A stretch of DNA of 64,000 bases from JBGTLW01 sp964614575 (GTDB lineage: Bacteria; Planctomycetota; Phycisphaerae; Phycisphaerales; Phycisphaeraceae), in the NCBI GenBank assembly GCA_964614575.1, contig CAZTLX010000002.1:1-64000 (forward strand). Direction: 5' to 3'. Positions 60,636-64,000 of this stretch are shown here, in pieces. The translations under genes and the position numbers were made by a program. Every line of letters starts with the position of its first letter. Position 1 is the first letter of the stretch. A model generated the notes under the pieces. The model saw only the letters and a list, made by a program, of their open reading frames with translations, did no database searches and was not told the origin of the DNA.

Positions 60636-60676
60636 TGAAACTGTTTCAATCATATTGCACCACGCCCGCTTGTCAA
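60636..60676 (-). promoter_or_regulatory. Strong sigma-70-type promoter with abutting LacI operator
   Basis: Minus strand: -35 TTGACA (60676-60671), a 16-bp spacer, -10 TATGAT (60654-60649), then the palindrome TGAAACAGTTTCA (60648-60636; 6-bp arms around one base), which would cover the start site. The lacI ATG is about 50 bp further. The layout is classic for autorepression. Confidence 0.8.
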
Positions 60677-60726
60677 GTCTTTGGATGCCGTCCCATGCGT
60701 TTATTTTTTTCGTATCTCGAAATCAA

Positions 60727-60741
60727 GGCGCAAAATATTGT
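60727..60741. promoter_or_regulatory. GGCGCAAAATATTGT motif upstream of the beta-glucan promoter
   Basis: This 15-bp sequence lies about 50 bp upstream of the -35 box of lacI and matches the site at 50216-50230 in the araC/phyH gap at 13 of 15 positions. It may be an activator site; no proof. Confidence 0.4.
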
Positions 60742-60777
60742 CAATCCTAATTATATATGCATGTTCCCGGCAGGGAG

Positions 60778-62295
60778 TTACCTCCCGCGTAACGCTGCGC
60801 GCAGCGCCGTGTCCAAGGCATCGTGCCCGGTCGGTAACCAGCCGGCCTCGATTCTGGACCCGGCATGCATCAAAACCTCAGCGCAACGGGCGTGATCCTG
60901 TGCGAAGCCGGTGGCCCAGCCATGCAGAGCACCGTGGATGCACGTTGCCAGCGGCGTGCCGTCGTACTGGTGCTTCCATGCCAGCGGCGGGTCGGGGTCC
61001 CCGTCGAGCAACTGCACGAGGCAATCGGCGTGGCCGTGGAACGCGGCGCGATGCAGCGGGGTCATCTGCTCATCGTCTTGGGTGTGCCGATCGAAGCCCA
61101 GCGCCAGCATCGCGGTGACCGCCTCGGGTCGATACCACCAGCAGGCACGATTAAGCGCAGCGTGGTCATCTTCGCTCATCTCGCGCAACAGGTCCGGGTG
61201 CTCGGCGAGCAAGTCCCGTCCGCCTACCACATCGCCGCGCCACGCCGCATCAAGCAGTTGGAGTTTCGGCGGGCAGGCTTCCAGCAGGAGACGGTGCGCA
61301 TCGGCGTTTCCGAAGTCGGCGGCGACATCCAGCGGCGTTCGCGCGTGGCCGAAGACCCAGTGGTAGATGTGACCGCCGGCATCGTTCGTCCAGGGCGCAA
61401 CACCGAGGCGGTGTGTCACGCAAGCCGGGTCCTCGGCCAGGCATTGCCGGACAAGCGCGAGATCGCCAAGAGCCGCGGCCATGAACAGGTCCGGCTTTGC
61501 GCCGTGTTTCAGCAGATGCCGACACAACGCGGGTCGGTCGGCGAGGTACTGCGCGGGGGTGGCGGTGTGATCGACATCGCGTGCATGCACATCGCCGCCG
61601 TGCGTGATCAGGAGATCGATCGCCTCGATGCTGCGCGCCACGTGCAGCGGGTGCTGGCCATCGCCGCCGCGTTGGGTGGCGAGCGATGGGTCGGCCTCAA
61701 GCATCTGCCGCAGGTCGTCGAGCCGATCGAGCTTCGCCGCCGCGTGTACGGTCAGCCGCACGCCGCGCTGCAGGTATGCATCGACCATGCCCGGGTCGAT
61801 GCCGTCGAGCAGCGTGAAACCGCCCGGGCCCCAGTCGGTCACGGCGTTGGGATCAGCGCCGTGCTCAACAAGCAGATCGAAAAGCCCGGTGTGATGCCCG
61901 ACCTGATGGATCGCCCGCCCGCCGAACGCAAACAGCGGCTCGTTCACCGCGGCTCGTACTTCGGCGTGCCGCTCCAGCAGCGTGCGCACCGTTGCGATGT
62001 CCTGTGCCTTCACCGCGGTGACGAATCGCTCAACGGGTGTCTGCGTCAGCGACTCGATCTTGCGTTTCATCTCCGCCCAACCGCGGAAGCCGTAGCCCCG
62101 CGCGATCACGAGCTGCGCATCCGCGAGCTTGGCGTCTTGCGGGGCGGACGGATTGGGATGCAGTTCATTGAAGCGTTCGATCGCCGTGGCGTCCCCGGCC
62201 CAAAGCTCACGCAATAAATCTTTGGCCAACTTCTGCTGCCGCTCAAGGTTTGGCCGGGCGGGCAGCGGCTTGATCGGGTGTTGCGGGTTGCTCAT
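60778..62295 (-). CDS. Ankyrin-repeat protein (505 aa)
   Basis: A 505-residue soluble protein built of ankyrin repeats, for instance NAVTDWGPGGFTLLDGIDPGMVDAYLQRGVRLTVHAAA, QHPLHVARSIEAIDLLITHGGDVHARDVD, MTPLHRAAFHGHADCLVQLLDGDPD and DHARCAEVLMHAGSR (cited in parts). An N-terminal helical domain (LPARPNLERQQKLAKDLLRELWAGDATAIERFNELHP) precedes them and resembles that of other planctomycete ankyrin proteins. The start ATG overlaps the end of the preceding ankyrin gene by 4 bp. The binding partner is unknown. Confidence 0.88.
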   Translation of the reverse strand: MSNPQHPIKPLPARPNLERQQKLAKDLLRELWAGDATAIERFNELHPNPSAPQDAKLADAQLVIARGYGFRGWAEMKRKIESLTQTPVERFVTAVKAQDIATVRTLLERHAEVRAAVNEPLFAFGGRAIHQVGHHTGLFDLLVEHGADPNAVTDWGPGGFTLLDGIDPGMVDAYLQRGVRLTVHAAAKLDRLDDLRQMLEADPSLATQRGGDGQHPLHVARSIEAIDLLITHGGDVHARDVDHTATPAQYLADRPALCRHLLKHGAKPDLFMAAALGDLALVRQCLAEDPACVTHRLGVAPWTNDAGGHIYHWVFGHARTPLDVAADFGNADAHRLLLEACPPKLQLLDAAWRGDVVGGRDLLAEHPDLLREMSEDDHAALNRACWWYRPEAVTAMLALGFDRHTQDDEQMTPLHRAAFHGHADCLVQLLDGDPDPPLAWKHQYDGTPLATCIHGALHGWATGFAQDHARCAEVLMHAGSRIEAGWLPTGHDALDTALRAALRGR

Positions 62296-63143
62296 CGCAC
62301 CCCGCCTTTCTTCGCGATGTTGAGGTAGTCCGCGATAGCGGGTTGATCGCAATGCAATGCCCAGCCGTGGGCGTCGCCCCCGTAGAGTTTGTCTGGCATC
62401 GCGGCATCCGCGCCGTATTCGATCAGCACCTGGACCACCTCGAGGTGGCCGGCCGATACCGCGTTGTGCAGCGGGGTGGCGTGGGCGTGCGCCCCCTCGG
62501 GGTTGTAGCGGTTCGGGTCGACACCGCGTTGCAGGAGATGCCGACACGCGTCGGGTTGGCCGTTGTACGCCGCCAGTGCGAGCGCGCGTTGCCGGTCCGC
62601 GTCGCCCGCATCGTGGATCAGCGCGTCGAGTTGCGCCAGTTCACCGAGGCAGGCCGCGGTCACAAGGTCGGCCTCCGCCCCCAAGGCGATCAGTCGCACG
62701 GCCGCGTCACGTTCACCGTGCGCCAGCGCCGCGTGGAGGCCGGTCGCGGGATCGGCACCGTGAAACACCAGTTGGTCGAGCAGCGCGATCTGCAACCCGC
62801 ATTCGCGCGCAACGCAGCCGGACGCGACCAGTGAGAGCGTCGTCTCGTGGCGTACGGGGTGTGATGTGGCATCGATTCTGGCCCCCGCCTCGACGAGCAC
62901 ATCGACCACCTCCGTGATGTTGCCCGGCAGCTTGCCGTGGCGGATCGGGTTCTCGGCGACAAAGTGCAGCAGCGTCGGCCAAGTGAAGTAGCCCTCGCCT
63001 TCAAACGTCACATGCGCTGTGACCAGCGGCGGGTGCGCGGCGAGCAGTTGCCTCAGCGCGTCGGTGTCCCCGGCGTCGAGCAGGTCTACCGCGCGGCGGA
63101 AGACCGGGTTGCAGATACGATCGCGATAAGTCGAATCGGGCAT
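62292..63143 (-). CDS. Ankyrin-repeat protein (283 aa)
   Basis: A 283-residue ankyrin protein: LDAGDTDALRQLLAAHPPLV, EVVDVLVEAGARIDATSHP, LIALGAEADLVTAACLGELAQLDALIHDAG, NGQPDACRHLLQRGVDPN and TPLHNAVSAGHLEVVQVLIEYGADAAM are repeat units. A GGGAGGT ribosome site lies just upstream of the ATG at 63143. It ends inside the ATG of the next ankyrin gene (ATGA overlap), so the two are translated as a coupled pair and may form one complex. Confidence 0.88.
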   Translation of the reverse strand: MPDSTYRDRICNPVFRRAVDLLDAGDTDALRQLLAAHPPLVTAHVTFEGEGYFTWPTLLHFVAENPIRHGKLPGNITEVVDVLVEAGARIDATSHPVRHETTLSLVASGCVARECGLQIALLDQLVFHGADPATGLHAALAHGERDAAVRLIALGAEADLVTAACLGELAQLDALIHDAGDADRQRALALAAYNGQPDACRHLLQRGVDPNRYNPEGAHAHATPLHNAVSAGHLEVVQVLIEYGADAAMPDKLYGGDAHGWALHCDQPAIADYLNIAKKGGVR

Positions 63144-63324
63144 GACGGACCTCCCTTGCGGGGTGGGAGCCGGCGGTCCGCGAAGTCCGGCCAAGGGGGT
63201 GCGTCAGCACAGGTTGTCGAACACGAATTGAGCAGGGGGGCGTGGCCCTTCCCGCGGACGAGGGTGCGTCCTGAACGCGGAACCATTGTAACGCACGGCC
63301 GGGACAGCGGGGATTTTTGTTCGC

Positions 63325-64000
63325 TTAGTTGAGCGGCAGCCCGTCTTCATCGGTCGCGAAGCCCTGGGCGGCGGCCAGGGTGAGGGTGTGATGGGTGCGG
63401 CGGAGGTGGTTTTCGATCCACGCTGCGCGGCGGTCGGCGCGCGGCTCGGCCAGCATCGCGTAGCGACCCTCCAGGTCCGGGCACATCGCCATCACCGCCA
63501 GGTCCAGCATCGCCGCGGTGGGGATGTCCTTCTCCAGCCAGTTCTGCAACGCGGCCACCGGCCGAAGCTGCAGCATCAACGTATCGTTCAAGAGCCCCTC
63601 GATACGCGCGCGCCGCTCGGTCAAGTCGATCTCCATCACGTCCTTGCTTTCGATCGGCTCGAGAAACGCCTCCCGGTAGCCACCGTCCGCCAGCGGCAGC
63701 TCCTCCACGATGCGTGACCGGCTCAGGCCCTGCAACAGCAGGTTGTAACGCCCGTCGCGGAGTTCTTCTTGACGCACGATCTGGCCCACGCACGCGCACT
63801 CGCGCAGCGGCGGGTTCCCGGCGTAGTCGGTCTTCCACTGTTCGCCGGCGAACACCGCCATCGCGATCAGCTTCGACGCCGCCAGGGCGTCGCGCGCCAT
63901 CGCCCGGTACCGCGGCTCGAAAACGTGCAGCGGTGCCGCGATGTGCGGCAACAGCACGCACTGGTTAAGCGGGAACAGCGGGATCGGCTGGTCGAAATCA
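63325..64000 (-). CDS. Lon-protease substrate-binding-domain protein (LAN/PUA-like), 5' end outside window
   Basis: The minus-strand frame is open to the window edge and reads FDQPIPLFPLNQCVLLPHIAAPLHVFEPRYRAM, the standard start region of the Lon N-terminal substrate-binding domain (LFPL..CVLLP...LHIFEPRY). It continues with the usual ECACVGQIVRQEELRDGRYNLLLQGLSR core and ends after a helical tail at 63325 without AAA+ or protease domain, so it is the stand-alone family. Its start lies beyond 64000. It may recognise protein substrates; role unknown. Confidence 0.88.
   Translation of the reverse strand, partial: DFDQPIPLFPLNQCVLLPHIAAPLHVFEPRYRAMARDALAASKLIAMAVFAGEQWKTDYAGNPPLRECACVGQIVRQEELRDGRYNLLLQGLSRSRIVEELPLADGGYREAFLEPIESKDVMEIDLTERRARIEGLLNDTLMLQLRPVAALQNWLEKDIPTAAMLDLAVMAMCPDLEGRYAMLAEPRADRRAAWIENHLRRTHHTLTLAAAQGFATDEDGLPLN

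Overview
This 64 kb, GC-rich window most likely comes from a planctomycete of the class Phycisphaerae. The reasons are several prepilin-like proteins with an H-X9-DG type C-terminus, PEP-CTERM surface proteins, the zinc ribbon of the form C-x2-C-G-Y-x-L-x-G...C-P-x-C-G, multiple sulfatases, LacI regulators beside glycoside hydrolases, and weak or absent Shine-Dalgarno signals on many housekeeping genes. The assignment is inference from gene content.

Layout. 0-14 kb: a SWIM/SNF2 helicase, a CPBP membrane protease, tRNA-His, a POTRA-containing exported protein, a TPR peptidase, a class V aminotransferase and a LolA-like lipoprotein. 14-20.6 kb: a TPR lipoprotein, the TrkA-TrkH potassium system with a heptanucleotide repeat between the two genes, a solitary NuoI, a DUF433/unknown/PIN gene trio and an FkbM methyltransferase. 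20.6-31 kb: a DegS-like protease, a membrane zinc-ribbon protein, an amidohydrolase, a frameshifted nucleotidyltransferase, fructose-1,6-bisphosphatase, a Fur-family regulator and the overlapping operon thiL-tsaE-yacG. 31-35.7 kb: a well-folded candidate structured RNA ending in an intrinsic terminator, then four lipoprotein genes (two LpoB-like, one COG3014-like, one YcfL/DUF1425-like).

35.7-64 kb is dominated by polysaccharide use. A sulfatase is followed by a starch/alpha-glucan locus: LacI, type I pullulanase and a GH13 enzyme on the minus strand, and, diverging from one compact promoter/operator, a prepilin-like protein, a PEP-CTERM protein and a large alpha-amylase with dockerin-like calcium repeats and a PEP-CTERM tail. 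A second locus (53.4-60.6 kb, minus strand) has the same design for a beta-1,3-glucan such as laminarin: LacI, PEP-CTERM protein, prepilin-like protein, a clan-A TIM-barrel hydrolase and a GH81 endo-beta-1,3-glucanase, led by a near-consensus promoter abutting a perfect TGAAACTGTTTCA operator. Between them lie AraC, PhyH-type dioxygenase, aldo/keto reductase and a C-terminally truncated sulfatase. Two ankyrin-repeat genes and a partial Lon-substrate-binding-domain gene end the window.

The most interesting points are the twin LacI/PEP-CTERM/prepilin/hydrolase cassettes, the unidentified structured RNA at 31.87-32.09 kb, the LpoB/COG3014/YcfL cluster in a planctomycete-like genome, the DUF433/PIN trio, and short in-frame repeat insertions in conserved enzymes.
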